Positions 52,179-61,621 of a stretch of DNA of 64,000 bases are shown here, one piece after another. The stretch spans positions 1 to 64,000 of the forward strand of contig JAKVKU010000015.1 of assembly GCA_022484695.1 (NCBI GenBank), read 5' to 3'. Position 1 is the first letter of the stretch. Each line of letters starts with the position of its first letter. The position numbers and the translations under genes were made by a program. The notes under the pieces are model-generated. The model searched no databases, was not told the origin of the DNA, and saw only the letters and a list, made by a program, of their open reading frames with translations. The DNA is from Lactobacillus sp. GTDB taxonomy: Bacteria > Bacillota > Bacilli > Lactobacillales > Lactobacillaceae.

Positions 52179-52232
52179 CCAATTAAACAGGCGCTGTTCC
52201 GTAAAAATAGGGAACAGCGCCTGTTTAATTGG
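52179..52232. terminator. Bidirectional terminator
   Basis: Nearly perfect 22-bp arms (CCAATTAAACAGGCGCTGTT / AACAGCGCCTGTTTAATTGG) between two convergent genes. Confidence 0.92.
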
Positions 52233-52237
52233 CGACC

Positions 52238-53200
52238 TTACGAATTGATCACGACGACTTTGCCAAAGCTAGTCTTTTGATCCAAGGCGCTTTGGGCAGC
52301 TGCGGTATGGGCCAGGTCAAAAACTTGCACCGGCTGTACGTTGATATGGTGAGTTTCGATCAATTGCAGCAGATCATTAATGGCCTGGGCATTGGCGGCC
52401 TCAGAACTGAAATGGGTCAAATAAGCCCCAGCGGGAATGCCAAAGGGGTCAAAATCGGCAACGGTCCAGCGGGCATCGTCCATGCCGCCTAATTCCCCGG
52501 TGAAGCAAGCATAACCCCCCACCTGCAAATGGCTTAAGGAATCCATCAGGGTATCTGGCCCCACCAACTCCAAAATGGCGTCAAACTTGGCCGTCGTCTG
52601 CAAGTGGCGGTGGTCATCTAACACGGTATCCTGAAAGCCTGCCCGTTGCATCACCGCAAACTTCTGGGGCTCTCGAGTACTGCCAGTGACTTGCAAGCCA
52701 GGTACCAGCGCTTGGGCTAGTTTCATGGCGGCCACCCCCACGCCGCTGGTGCCACCGCGCACCAGCAGGGTCTTGGCTTGTTGAATCTTCAGGTTTAATA
52801 AAGACCCATAGGCAGTGTAATAAGTTTCCGGCACAGCGGCTAATTCTGGCCAGGACAATTGGGTGTTGACGGGGTAAATACTGGCATTGGGCAGCAAGGC
52901 ATACTCGGCATAACTACCGTCAAAGGCCCGGCCCATGCCATGCATCAAGCTCACAACTTTTTGGCCCACGGGTAATCTGGTGGCATCGGTGGTTTGGGCA
53001 ATCACGCCCACCCCCTCGATCCCTAGGATCCGGGGAAAAGTCACCGGGGAATAGCCCAGCCGGGTAAAAATTTCGGAACGGTTGATACCAAAACCTTTGA
53101 TCTGCACCAAACTCCACCCGGGTTTCGTGGTGGGCGTGGGTACTTCTTTGAACTTTAATTGTTCCGGGCCACCGGGGTCGTCAATCACGATTGCTTTCAT
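52238..53200 (-). CDS. Zinc-independent MDR family alcohol dehydrogenase / quinone oxidoreductase
   Basis: A 320-residue NADPH-dependent medium-chain reductase. GroES-like N-terminus (GFGINRSEIFTRLGY, GIEGVGVI), cofactor motif VRGGTSGVGVAAMKLA, and later ELVGPDTLMDSL. No zinc ligands, as in quinone reductases. Substrate unknown; probably reduces reactive carbonyls or quinones. Confidence 0.88.
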   Translation of the reverse strand: MKAIVIDDPGGPEQLKFKEVPTPTTKPGWSLVQIKGFGINRSEIFTRLGYSPVTFPRILGIEGVGVIAQTTDATRLPVGQKVVSLMHGMGRAFDGSYAEYALLPNASIYPVNTQLSWPELAAVPETYYTAYGSLLNLKIQQAKTLLVRGGTSGVGVAAMKLAQALVPGLQVTGSTREPQKFAVMQRAGFQDTVLDDHRHLQTTAKFDAILELVGPDTLMDSLSHLQVGGYACFTGELGGMDDARWTVADFDPFGIPAGAYLTHFSSEAANAQAINDLLQLIETHHINVQPVQVFDLAHTAAAQSALDQKTSFGKVVVINS

Positions 53201-53327
53201 ATATAAAGCACTTCCATTCTTGTAATTTTTATCACAAGTACATCATACGCTTTCATAGCTCATTTTTTTATTGACTTTTTGTAAGTCCTGTGATTTATCC
53301 CTTATTTAGATATTTTTTAAAAATCAG

Positions 53328-53366
53328 ACACTATATATTGTGTTTATCCCCTGAGCATGCTATTAT
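53328..53366 (+). promoter_or_regulatory. NrdR box and promoter of nrdHEF
   Basis: ACACTATATATTGTGT (53328-53343) is a perfect NrdR-type palindrome. Its end provides the -35 TTGTGT (53338-53343), 17 bp before TATTAT (53361-53366). NrdR would repress by covering the promoter. A second box at the usual spacing is not evident. Confidence 0.8.
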
Positions 53367-53448
53367 GAATCTTGTAAACAAAACGAACGCGAGCGGGTAT
53401 TTTCAAACTAAAAGGTGCATCACACCGCGTTATTCGGAGGTAATTTAT

Positions 53449-53679
53449 ATGAAAAATGTTGTTATTTATACTAAAAACGGCTGCATGCAATGCAAGATGA
53501 CCAAACGTTATTTAAGTGAGCACCAGGTGGCTTATGAAGAAAGAAATATTAACGAAGACCCCCAATATGTAGATTATTTAAAAGAACAGGGCTTTAGAAG
53601 TGTGCCCGTCGTGATGGCTAAGGAACAAAGCCCAATCATTGGTTTCCGGCCTAGCGACTTAAAGGTTTTGGTGGGCTAA
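53449..53679 (+). CDS. nrdH: Glutaredoxin-like NrdH redoxin
   Basis: A 76-residue thioredoxin-fold protein with the active site CMQC (KNGCMQCKMTKRYL) and the WSGFRPD-like end GFRPSDLKVL. It supplies electrons to class Ib ribonucleotide reductase. ATG at 53449 has CGGAGG upstream; the open frame before it is not coding. First gene of nrdHEF. Confidence 0.95.
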   Translation: MKNVVIYTKNGCMQCKMTKRYLSEHQVAYEERNINEDPQYVDYLKEQGFRSVPVVMAKEQSPIIGFRPSDLKVLVG

Positions 53680-53796
53680 ATCAGGTCTTTGTAAATTAGA
53701 GCTTGTAATGATGACGACATGTCTGATGACGTCATCTATTTTTTTTCAGTTTTCAGGTTAGATTGTCTGCAATACATTAGAAAGTGGTGCGTGCAC

Positions 53797-55962
53797 ATGA
53801 GTTTAAAAGAAATCAATATTAGTGATGTGTCCTATTTTAAATTAAACAACGAATTGAACCGGCCCGTGGACGGTAAAATTCCTTTAAATAAAGATAAAGA
53901 GGCCTTGGTGGCTTTCCTCAAGGAAAATGTTGAACCCAATACCAAACGCTTTGACAGCCTCAAGGCCAAATTGGCTTACTTAGAGGCCAATGATTATTAT
54001 GAAACTGGCTTTTTGTCCAAATATTCGGATGAATTCTTAAATCAGATCCATGATTACTTGGCCGACCAAAACTTCACCTTCAAGTCCTTTATGGCGGCTT
54101 ATAAATTTTATAACCAATATGCCTTAAAGTCTGACAACGGCGAAGAATACTTAGAATCCTTTGAAGACCGGGTCATGGCCAACGCCTTGTACTTCGCCAA
54201 TGGGGATGAAGCTTTAGCCTTAGACTTAGCTGATGAAATGATCCATCAACGTTACCAACCCGCTACCCCTTCTTTTTTGAATGCAGGTCGAAAACGCCGG
54301 GGCGAATTCGTCTCTTGTTTCCTGATCCAAATGACCGATGACATGAACAGCATCGGCCGGGGCATCAACAGTGCCCTCCAGTTATCTCGAATCGGCGGTG
54401 GCGTGGGCATTACCTTATCCAACCTGCGGGAAGCCGGCGCCCCGATCAAGGGTATCGAAGGTGCTTCTAGCGGTGTGTTACCGGTTATGAAGTTACTAGA
54501 GGATAGTTTCAGCTACAGCAATCAATTGGGCCAACGCCAAGGCGCTGGGGCCGTTTATCTGAACGTCTTCCATCCAGATATCATCAACTTCTTATCCGCT
54601 AAGAAGGAAAATGCTGACGAAAAGATCCGGGTCAAGACTTTATCCCTCGGGGTCATCGTCCCTGATAAGTATTATGAATTGGTCCGTAACAACGAAGACA
54701 TGTACTTATTCAGTCCTTATTCCGTGGAACGGACTTACGGCGTGCCTTTCTCTTATGTGGACATCACCAAAGAATACGACAATATGGTGCAAAATCCTAA
54801 GATCAAGAAGTATAAGATCAAGGCTCGGGATTTGGAAAATGAAATCAGTAAGTTGCAACAAGAATCCGGCTACCCTTATATCTTGAATATCGACACCACC
54901 AACCGGGCGAACCCTATTGATGGTAAGATCATCATGAGTAACCTGTGTTCTGAAATTCAACAAGTCCAAACCCCAGCTTTATTAAATGACAAGCAAGAAT
55001 TTGTTAAAATGGGCACCGATGTGTCTTGTAACCTGGGGTCTACGAATATCTTGAACTTGATGGCTAGCCCAGACTTCGGTAAATCTGTTCGGGCCATGAC
55101 CCGGGCGTTGACCTTCATCACCGATGAATCCAACATTGACGCCGTGCCAACTGTAGCCCACGGTAATAGTTTGAGCCACTCCATTGGCTTAGGAGCCATG
55201 GGTTTGCATACCTTCTTGGCTAAGAACCACATTGAATATGGCTCTGAGGATTCTCTGGAATTCACCAGCACTTATTTCATGTTGCTCAACTACTGGACCC
55301 TGGTGGAAAGCAATCAAATTGCCAAAGAACGCCATGAAACGTTCCATAATTTTGACAAGTCTAAATATGCAGACGGCACTTACTTCAAGAAATATACCGA
55401 AAAATCCTTTGCTCCTAAATCAGCGAAGGTCCAAGCCTTGTTCGAAAATGTCTTCATCCCTGAAGAAAGCGACTGGGCTATCTTACAAATGGCTGTTCAA
55501 AAAGACGGCTTGTATCATCAAAACCGTTTAGCCGTGGCCCCAACTGGTTCTATTTCTTACATCAATGATACTTCTGCCAGTTTGCATCCCATCACCCGCT
55601 TGGTGGAAGAACGGACTGAAAAGAAAAACGGGAAGCTCTACTTCCCAGCCCCATTGCTGGACAATGGTACCCTGCCTTATTACAAGTCCGCTTATGATAC
55701 GGATATGCGTAAAGTGATCGACGTTTACGCCGCTGCCCAAGAACACGTGGATCAAGGCATGAGTTTGACCTTATTCCTGCGGGCAACCTTGCCAGAAGGC
55801 TTATACGAATGGAAACATGAACCTGAACAAACTACTCGGGACTTAAGCATTCTGCGTAACTACGCCTACTATCAAGGTATCAAGTCCATTTACTACGTCC
55901 GTACCTTCACGGATAACTCCCAAGAAGTCGGCAGCAATGACTGTGAAAGCTGCATTATTTAA
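53797..55962 (+). CDS. nrdE: Class Ib ribonucleotide reductase large subunit
   Basis: A 721-residue catalytic subunit converting NDPs to dNDPs. Typical regions: FVSCFLIQMTDDMNSIGRG, the radical-site NLCSEI segment, and the C-terminal redox cysteines in NDCESCII. Start at the ATG at 53797 gives the family length, although the ribosome binding site (AAAGTGG) is weak. Between nrdH and nrdF; nrdI, usually present, is absent here. Confidence 0.95.
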   Translation: MSLKEINISDVSYFKLNNELNRPVDGKIPLNKDKEALVAFLKENVEPNTKRFDSLKAKLAYLEANDYYETGFLSKYSDEFLNQIHDYLADQNFTFKSFMAAYKFYNQYALKSDNGEEYLESFEDRVMANALYFANGDEALALDLADEMIHQRYQPATPSFLNAGRKRRGEFVSCFLIQMTDDMNSIGRGINSALQLSRIGGGVGITLSNLREAGAPIKGIEGASSGVLPVMKLLEDSFSYSNQLGQRQGAGAVYLNVFHPDIINFLSAKKENADEKIRVKTLSLGVIVPDKYYELVRNNEDMYLFSPYSVERTYGVPFSYVDITKEYDNMVQNPKIKKYKIKARDLENEISKLQQESGYPYILNIDTTNRANPIDGKIIMSNLCSEIQQVQTPALLNDKQEFVKMGTDVSCNLGSTNILNLMASPDFGKSVRAMTRALTFITDESNIDAVPTVAHGNSLSHSIGLGAMGLHTFLAKNHIEYGSEDSLEFTSTYFMLLNYWTLVESNQIAKERHETFHNFDKSKYADGTYFKKYTEKSFAPKSAKVQALFENVFIPEESDWAILQMAVQKDGLYHQNRLAVAPTGSISYINDTSASLHPITRLVEERTEKKNGKLYFPAPLLDNGTLPYYKSAYDTDMRKVIDVYAAAQEHVDQGMSLTLFLRATLPEGLYEWKHEPEQTTRDLSILRNYAYYQGIKSIYYVRTFTDNSQEVGSNDCESCII

Positions 55963-55997
55963 TAACCCTGTTTTAAAAAGAAAGGTTCGAATAAAAA

Positions 55998-56969
55998 TTG
56001 GCAGATAAAACCTATTATAAAGCAATTAACTGGAACGCCATCGAAGATCAAATCGATAAGTCCACCTGGGAAAAACTAACGGAACAATTCTGGTTAGATA
56101 CCCGGATTCCTTTATCCAATGACTTAGATGACTGGCGTACCCTCAGCCCCCAAGAAAAAACCGTGGTGGGCCACGTCTTTGGTGGCTTGACTCTGTTAGA
56201 TACCCTGCAATCCCAAGATGGCATCGACCAACTGCGCAAAGATATTCGCACACCCCAAGAAATGGCCGTGTTCAACAATATCCAATTTATGGAATCCGTC
56301 CATGCTAAGAGTTATTCTTCGATCTTCAGTACTTTGAATACTTCTGAGGAAATCGATGAAATCTTCGACTGGACCAATAGCAATGAATTCCTGCAAAAGA
56401 AAGCCGAAATCGTCAATGATATCTATCAAAACGGCACGCCTCTGGAGAAGAAAATCGCCAGTGTGTTCTTGGAAACCTTCTTGTTTTATTCTGGTTTCTA
56501 TACGCCATTGTATTATTTGGGCAATAACAAATTGGCCAATGTGGCCGAAATCATTAAGTTGATCATCCGGGATGAATCCGTCCACGGCACTTATATCGGC
56601 TATAAATTCCAATTAGGCTTCAATGAATTGCCTACAGATCAACAGGAAAAACTCCAGGAATGGATGTATGATTTGTTATACAAATTGTATGACAATGAAG
56701 AAAAATACACCGACATGTTATATGGGGAAATTGGTTGGACCGAAGAGGTCAAGACCTTCTTGCGTTACAATGCCAACAAGGCCTTGATGAACTTGGGTCA
56801 AAATCCCCTGTTCCCCGATACCGCCGATGATGTGAATCCCATCGTAATGAACGGCTTGTCCACCGGGACAGCCAACCATGACTTCTTCTCCCAAGTGGGG
56901 AATGGCTACTTGTTAGGCCACGTTGAAGCCATGAGCGACGATGATTATAACATTGGTCTGCACAAATAA
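55998..56969 (+). CDS. nrdF: Class Ib ribonucleotide reductase small subunit
   Basis: A 323-residue ferritin-like protein with the metal ligands of R2 (FGGLTLLDTLQS, EFMESVHAKSYS-like QFMESVHAKSYS, and IIRDESVHGTYIG). It carries the Mn/Fe tyrosyl radical cofactor. The start is TTG, preceded by AAAGG. Assembly of the manganese form needs NrdI, which is not in this operon. Confidence 0.95.
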   Translation: MADKTYYKAINWNAIEDQIDKSTWEKLTEQFWLDTRIPLSNDLDDWRTLSPQEKTVVGHVFGGLTLLDTLQSQDGIDQLRKDIRTPQEMAVFNNIQFMESVHAKSYSSIFSTLNTSEEIDEIFDWTNSNEFLQKKAEIVNDIYQNGTPLEKKIASVFLETFLFYSGFYTPLYYLGNNKLANVAEIIKLIIRDESVHGTYIGYKFQLGFNELPTDQQEKLQEWMYDLLYKLYDNEEKYTDMLYGEIGWTEEVKTFLRYNANKALMNLGQNPLFPDTADDVNPIVMNGLSTGTANHDFFSQVGNGYLLGHVEAMSDDDYNIGLHK

Positions 56970-56984
56970 AGTTTAACCACTGAA

Positions 56985-57037
56985 ATACGCCCCATGAAGT
57001 TCTCAGGTTCAACCTGAACTTCATGGGGCGTATTTTT
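56985..57037. terminator. Terminator after nrdF
   Basis: ACGCCCCATGAAGTTC / GAACTTCATGGGGCGT arms followed by a T-run. Confidence 0.9.
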
Positions 57038-57048
57038 AACCCTGATTT

Positions 57049-57429
57049 TTACTTCCCGAAATACCCCACAACCATGGAAACCCCTAGGATGATCAAGACG
57101 ATGGTGGTAATCACCACGTAGAGATAATCGGATTCCTTGGCAAAGGCGTAAATCGACACCACCACCCGCAAAACCGGGGTGAGGATCAATAAGAAAATAC
57201 CAAACATCATGACAGCAAAGGGTTTTAAAGCAATGACCCCCTGTAAAATCACACTGGGCTTATCTGGAAAAACATCGCCAGGATAGCCGCTGGTTTGGGT
57301 GAGCATCAATAAAATTAAGCCGAATAAAATGACTAGGGCTGAGATAATGACCCCAATCCGTAAAATTTGGCCGATGAGGATTTCCACGTCATGCATTTCT
57401 TTGGCTTTGGTTTCATTAGACTGTTTCAT
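57049..57429 (-). CDS. DUF1634 membrane protein
   Basis: A 126-residue protein with three membrane helices. DVEILIGQILRIGVIISALVI at the N-terminus and TPVLRVVVSIYAFAKESDYLY are hallmarks of DUF1634, which is regularly encoded with TSUP permeases. It overlaps the TSUP gene stop by 4 nt, so the pair is translationally coupled. Probably an accessory subunit. Confidence 0.88.
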   Translation of the reverse strand: MKQSNETKAKEMHDVEILIGQILRIGVIISALVILFGLILLMLTQTSGYPGDVFPDKPSVILQGVIALKPFAVMMFGIFLLILTPVLRVVVSIYAFAKESDYLYVVITTIVLIILGVSMVVGYFGK

Positions 57430-58274
57430 CCAATTTCCACCCCAAATCCTTGTAAGACCATTTGAACACCCATGTATAAAATAATGGGAATGAAGATCAT
57501 GCGGATCACTCTAGCCCGGAGATGTTGCATCAAGCGTGAACCTAAGGTGGCCCCCACTAAAATACCCAGCGCTAAGGGGGCGGCAATTTCCGGTTTGATG
57601 GAACCATTGAAGAAATAAACCGTGGCACTGGCGGCCGCTGTGACCCCCATCATCAAATTACTAGTGGCACTGGAGGGTTTTAAAGGCATCCCCATGATCG
57701 TATCCATGGCAATGACTTTAAAAGCCCCAGAACCAATCCCTAACAGACCACTGGCAAAGCCCGCGCCAAACATCATGGAAAAGCCCCCCGGGACGTTTTT
57801 AACATGATAAGGGACTTCTTTGTCCACGGCCTTGTCGTAATAGACCCCGTCTAGTTTTAATCTTTTGGACAGGTCGTCATCTTGCATGTTCACCACACTG
57901 TCACTTTTCCCCCGGAGCTTGCGGATCATATTCCAACTGGAAAATACCAATAAAGCCCCGAATAGGATAAACAAGAAGCTGGTGGGGGCCACCCCGGTGA
58001 GTAACGCCCCGATGATTGCCCCAATAGACGTGGCAATTTCCAAAAACATGGCCACTCTTAAATTCAACATTTCATCTTTAAGATAAGCAATCGTGGCCCC
58101 AGAGCTGGTGGCAATGACCGCGATGATACTGGCCCCAATGGCATATTTGATATTGACCCCCATGGCTAGCGTCAGCACGGGGGTGACGATCATACCGCCA
58201 CCGATGCCTAAAATAGCTCCCAACACCCCGGCAATGAAGCCGGTAGCTGCTAATAGTAATACATCATTTAGCAA
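57426..58274 (-). CDS. TSUP (TauE/SafE) family permease
   Basis: A 282-residue membrane protein with the duplicated TSUP motifs FIAGVLGAILGIGGGMIVTPVL and FASGLLGIGSGAFKV. A polar segment of about 45 residues lies between the two halves. Start is TTG at 58274 with GGGGAG and AGGAAA upstream. The substrate may be sulfite or another small anion; unproven. Paired with DUF1634. Confidence 0.9.
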   Translation of the reverse strand: MLNDVLLLAATGFIAGVLGAILGIGGGMIVTPVLTLAMGVNIKYAIGASIIAVIATSSGATIAYLKDEMLNLRVAMFLEIATSIGAIIGALLTGVAPTSFLFILFGALLVFSSWNMIRKLRGKSDSVVNMQDDDLSKRLKLDGVYYDKAVDKEVPYHVKNVPGGFSMMFGAGFASGLLGIGSGAFKVIAMDTIMGMPLKPSSATSNLMMGVTAAASATVYFFNGSIKPEIAAPLALGILVGATLGSRLMQHLRARVIRMIFIPIILYMGVQMVLQGFGVEIG

Positions 58275-58288
58275 TTTCCTGCGCTCCC

Positions 58289-59065
58289 CTAGTTAGTTGT
58301 TTTCTTAGCGGCAGTGGTCCGTCGCGTTGTGGTGGTTTTCTTAGCAGTGGTGGTGCGTTTAGCAGCTGTGGTTGTTCTCTTAGTGGTAGTGCGTTTAGCA
58401 GCCGCCGTAGTGGTTTTTTTAGCAGCAGTGGTGCGCTTAGCGGCCGCCGTAGTTGGTTTCTTGGCAGCAGCAGTGGTTTTGCGAGCAGTGGTAGTCTTGC
58501 GCCGGGTGGTGGTGCGTTTGGCTGGCGTCTTTTTGGCCGGGGTTTTCTTAGCAGCAGCTTGTTTGGCCTTAAAGGCCGCGGCAGCTTTTTCTTTAGCCGC
58601 AGCGACTTCCCCTAAGTGGGCATTGACATAGGTCCACTGTTCACTAGCCTGGGCGTTGACTTTAGCCGCCACTGCGGCCTCATTGGTCATCAGGTCGTCA
58701 GCGGTCCCCATTTCATCAATGCGAAATCCGGAAGCGTTCAAGTCTTCGGCTTCAGTGATCAGATAAATCCGCACCGGCACCGTTTCTTCTAAGTCATAAA
58801 ACTGAAAGACCTTTTTTGTATTTTCAAAGGGCAGATTCACCACGCCGGTCTCCAAGCGATAGACCACGTTGGCTTTGCCGGTGAGGACTAGCTTGGCTTG
58901 GGCCAAATGCCCGGTGGCCACGGCTTCGCTGATTGCGGCCAAAGCAGGTGTTAACAAGGCTGCAATCCCGTCTTTGTTGGCGACCGCGTCGCTTTTAGTT
59001 GCTTCAAAGTGGGTGTAGGTATTGGCTTCAATACGATCCACAAAATCCTGTACTTTTATATCCAT
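58289..59065 (-). CDS. Protein with histone-H1-like Lys/Ala/Thr-rich tail
   Basis: A 258-residue protein. Residues 1-165 form an unrecognised acidic-to-neutral mixed alpha/beta domain (MDIKVQDFVDRIEANTY, NLPFENTKKVFQFYDLEE). Residues about 170-258 are almost only Lys, Arg, Ala, Thr and Pro, in repeats such as AAKRTTTAKKTT and AKKTPAKKTPAK. Such tails occur in histone H1-like bacterial proteins and bind DNA or RNA nonspecifically. It is divergent from a nuclease-helicase gene with 136 bp between them. Likely nucleoid-associated, by inference. Confidence 0.8.
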   Translation of the reverse strand: MDIKVQDFVDRIEANTYTHFEATKSDAVANKDGIAALLTPALAAISEAVATGHLAQAKLVLTGKANVVYRLETGVVNLPFENTKKVFQFYDLEETVPVRIYLITEAEDLNASGFRIDEMGTADDLMTNEAAVAAKVNAQASEQWTYVNAHLGEVAAAKEKAAAAFKAKQAAAKKTPAKKTPAKRTTTRRKTTTARKTTAAAKKPTTAAAKRTTAAKKTTTAAAKRTTTKRTTTAAKRTTTAKKTTTTRRTTAAKKTTN

Positions 59066-59201
59066 CGTCAGTCTCCTAATTTTATTTGATTACAATCAAA
59101 TCCATCATAACGTACTGACCAGCTTTCATCAAACAGATTTCTTAAAGATAGCGTTTACCCTACAGTCATCTGTTATAATAGCCCCTGTGGAGGAACATAC
59201 C

Positions 59202-61589
59202 ATGGCTAAAAAATTAATCGGTGTCCGGACCATCGTGGAATTTGAATTAAAGTCCGGCAGCATTGACCAGCGGACCACTAGCTCGGAACACTCCGCTTTA
59301 GAAGGCACCCGCATTCATCAAATGCTGCAAAAACGTGCTCCAAAAAATTATGACAAAGAAGTCCGGCTGCAACTGCCCTATACCCTCAGCAATGGCACGG
59401 AGATCACCATCGACGGCCGGGCGGATGGCATCTTCCAAGACGCCAAAACCAAGGCCTATACCATTGATGAGATCAAAACGTCCGAGACGTTGTTTGCCCA
59501 ATTAGAGCCGGGGACCTTAGCCTTATATTGGGGCCAGGTGAAATTTTACGGCTATCTTTTCTTAGCCACCCACCCGGATTTAGACAGCATCACCCTACAG
59601 CTGACTTATTATCAAACTTTAGATAAAGACATCACCCGCACTAAAGAGACCTATACCCGAACTGAATTAGAAGCCTTTGTCCTGCCGATCATTGCAGATT
59701 ACGCCGGCTGGCTGGTCTTTGAAGCCAACTGGCAAGCCAAGCGGCAACAAGCCGCCCAACAGTTAAAATTCCCCTTCCCAGCCTTTCGCAACCAGCAGCG
59801 CAGTTTAGCCACCAGTGTCTACAAAACCATTCTCACCGACCAAACCCTGTTGGTGGAAGCCCCCACGGGAACCGGTAAAACCATGGCCACCCTGTTTCCC
59901 ACGGTGAAAGCCCTGGGAGAATCAGAGATCAACCGGATTTTTTACCTTACCGCCAAACAAAGCACCCGCCACGTGGCGGAAAAAGCTTTGGTGAAAATGG
60001 CGGCTAAAGGGGCCCAACTAAAGGCCGTCACCTTGACCGCCAAGGATAAAATTTGTTTTATGGATGAACGAATCTGTACCCCAGAACATTGTCCCTTTGC
60101 CAAGGGGTATTTTGACCGCCGTAAAACTGGCCTCAAAGATATATTAGATCATGAAAATCAACTAGATCGACCCACCATTGAACAGTATGCCCGCAAACAC
60201 CAATTATGTCCCTTCGAATTTGCCTTAGATGCCAGTTTGTTTTGTGATGTGGTGATTTGTGATTATAACTATCTCTTTGATCCTATGGTTTATTTACAGC
60301 GCTTCTTTGCCGATAAAACCCCGGACAGTGTCTTTTTGGTGGACGAAGCCCACAACCTGGTGGAGCGGGCCCGGAGTATGTATTCCACCGCTCTCACGGA
60401 TGGGGAGATTGCCCCCATCTTAGAAGATTTAGCGGCCTTGTCCCACTTAAAAAAACTGGATAAGAAATTGCAAAAAAGCCTCAATCAAATCCTAGACGCC
60501 TTTACGACGTTGACCGTGAATCAAAAGCAACCCATTATCCAACCTGACCCGCCTTTGGACTTAGTGGATGCTTTAGGGCGCTTTATTGAACGGGCCCATG
60601 ACTGGCTGAAGGAACAAGGAGACACCCCCTTGGCTAAAGCGGTGTTGAATTTTTATTTAGGGGCCATTCGCTTCACCCGAATCTATGATTATTATGATGA
60701 CACCTTTGCCACGGAGATCAGCCCAGGAACCCCCAATGTGGTGAAATTGCTGTGCTTTGATCCAGCCCAGCACGTGGCCGAATCCTTAGCTAAGGGCAAG
60801 GCCAGCGTGTTATTTTCCGCGACCTTATCCCCTATGCCCTATTACCAAGAAGTCTTCGGGAACACGGAGAGTCTGGTGTATCGCTTGGCCTCACCTTTTC
60901 CAGTGGCCCACCAGCGTATTTTAATTCCCACTTATATTAAAACTACCTATCAAGCCCGCCAACAGAATTTGCCTAAAATCGTCGCGGGGATCCACACCCT
61001 AATCAGTGGCCAAACGGGCAATTACCTGGTGTTTTGTCCCTCTTATGCCCTCTTGCAACAAGTGGCCGCCGATTTTAAGGCCGCCCATCCCCAAGTAACC
61101 ACCATTGAACAGCAAAGTAACATGCCGGAAAGCGCCCGGCAAGCCTTTTTAGATGCCTTTCAAGCCGCCCCTACGAAAACACTAGTGGGCTTTGCCATCT
61201 TAGGCGGTATTTTTTCTGAAGGCATCGACCTAGTGGGCCAGCGCTTGATTGGCGTGGCGGTGGTCACGGTGGGGCTGCCGGGTTTATCTTTGGAAAAGAA
61301 CACCCTGCAACAATATTTTGATGCCAAGAATCACCAAGGCTTTGCCTATGCCTACCAACTGCCGGGGATGAACCACGTGCTCCAAGCTGCCGGTCGCTTG
61401 ATTCGTCAAGTCAACGACCGAGGTATTGTCTTATTGCTGGATCAGCGCTTTTTAAACCCCAGCTACCAACAATATTTCCCGGCCCATTGGCCCGCCCAAA
61501 TCCAAGTGATCCATAATCCCAGCCAATTGCAACAAGCCGTGACGGCCTTTTGGCAACAACCGGCTAAGGCCGATCACGAACCAGCCTAA
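59202..61589 (+). CDS. PD-(D/E)XK nuclease fused to DinG/XPD-type helicase
   Basis: A 795-residue fusion. Residues about 25-200 look like a PD-(D/E)XK domain (EHSALEGTRIHQML, GRADGIFQD, IDEIKTSE). Residues about 225-790 are an SF2 XPD/DinG helicase with Walker A EAPTGTGKTM, DEAH in VFLVDEAHNL, four cysteines suited to a 4Fe-4S cluster (CFMDERIC, EHCPF, LCPFEF), and AAGRLIRQ near the end. It should unwind and cut DNA structures in repair. GGAGG lies 8 nt before ATG 59202. It heads a rightward operon. Confidence 0.88.
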   Translation: MAKKLIGVRTIVEFELKSGSIDQRTTSSEHSALEGTRIHQMLQKRAPKNYDKEVRLQLPYTLSNGTEITIDGRADGIFQDAKTKAYTIDEIKTSETLFAQLEPGTLALYWGQVKFYGYLFLATHPDLDSITLQLTYYQTLDKDITRTKETYTRTELEAFVLPIIADYAGWLVFEANWQAKRQQAAQQLKFPFPAFRNQQRSLATSVYKTILTDQTLLVEAPTGTGKTMATLFPTVKALGESEINRIFYLTAKQSTRHVAEKALVKMAAKGAQLKAVTLTAKDKICFMDERICTPEHCPFAKGYFDRRKTGLKDILDHENQLDRPTIEQYARKHQLCPFEFALDASLFCDVVICDYNYLFDPMVYLQRFFADKTPDSVFLVDEAHNLVERARSMYSTALTDGEIAPILEDLAALSHLKKLDKKLQKSLNQILDAFTTLTVNQKQPIIQPDPPLDLVDALGRFIERAHDWLKEQGDTPLAKAVLNFYLGAIRFTRIYDYYDDTFATEISPGTPNVVKLLCFDPAQHVAESLAKGKASVLFSATLSPMPYYQEVFGNTESLVYRLASPFPVAHQRILIPTYIKTTYQARQQNLPKIVAGIHTLISGQTGNYLVFCPSYALLQQVAADFKAAHPQVTTIEQQSNMPESARQAFLDAFQAAPTKTLVGFAILGGIFSEGIDLVGQRLIGVAVVTVGLPGLSLEKNTLQQYFDAKNHQGFAYAYQLPGMNHVLQAAGRLIRQVNDRGIVLLLDQRFLNPSYQQYFPAHWPAQIQVIHNPSQLQQAVTAFWQQPAKADHEPA

Positions 61590-61621
61590 TTTTAGTTAGC
61601 CGAAATAGACAGGAGGACGTT

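Noticed and set aside
58314-58631. Valine/alanine-rich forward ORF of 105 codons
   Set aside because: It is the complement of the repetitive Lys/Ala/Thr tail of the H1-like gene and has no start signals.
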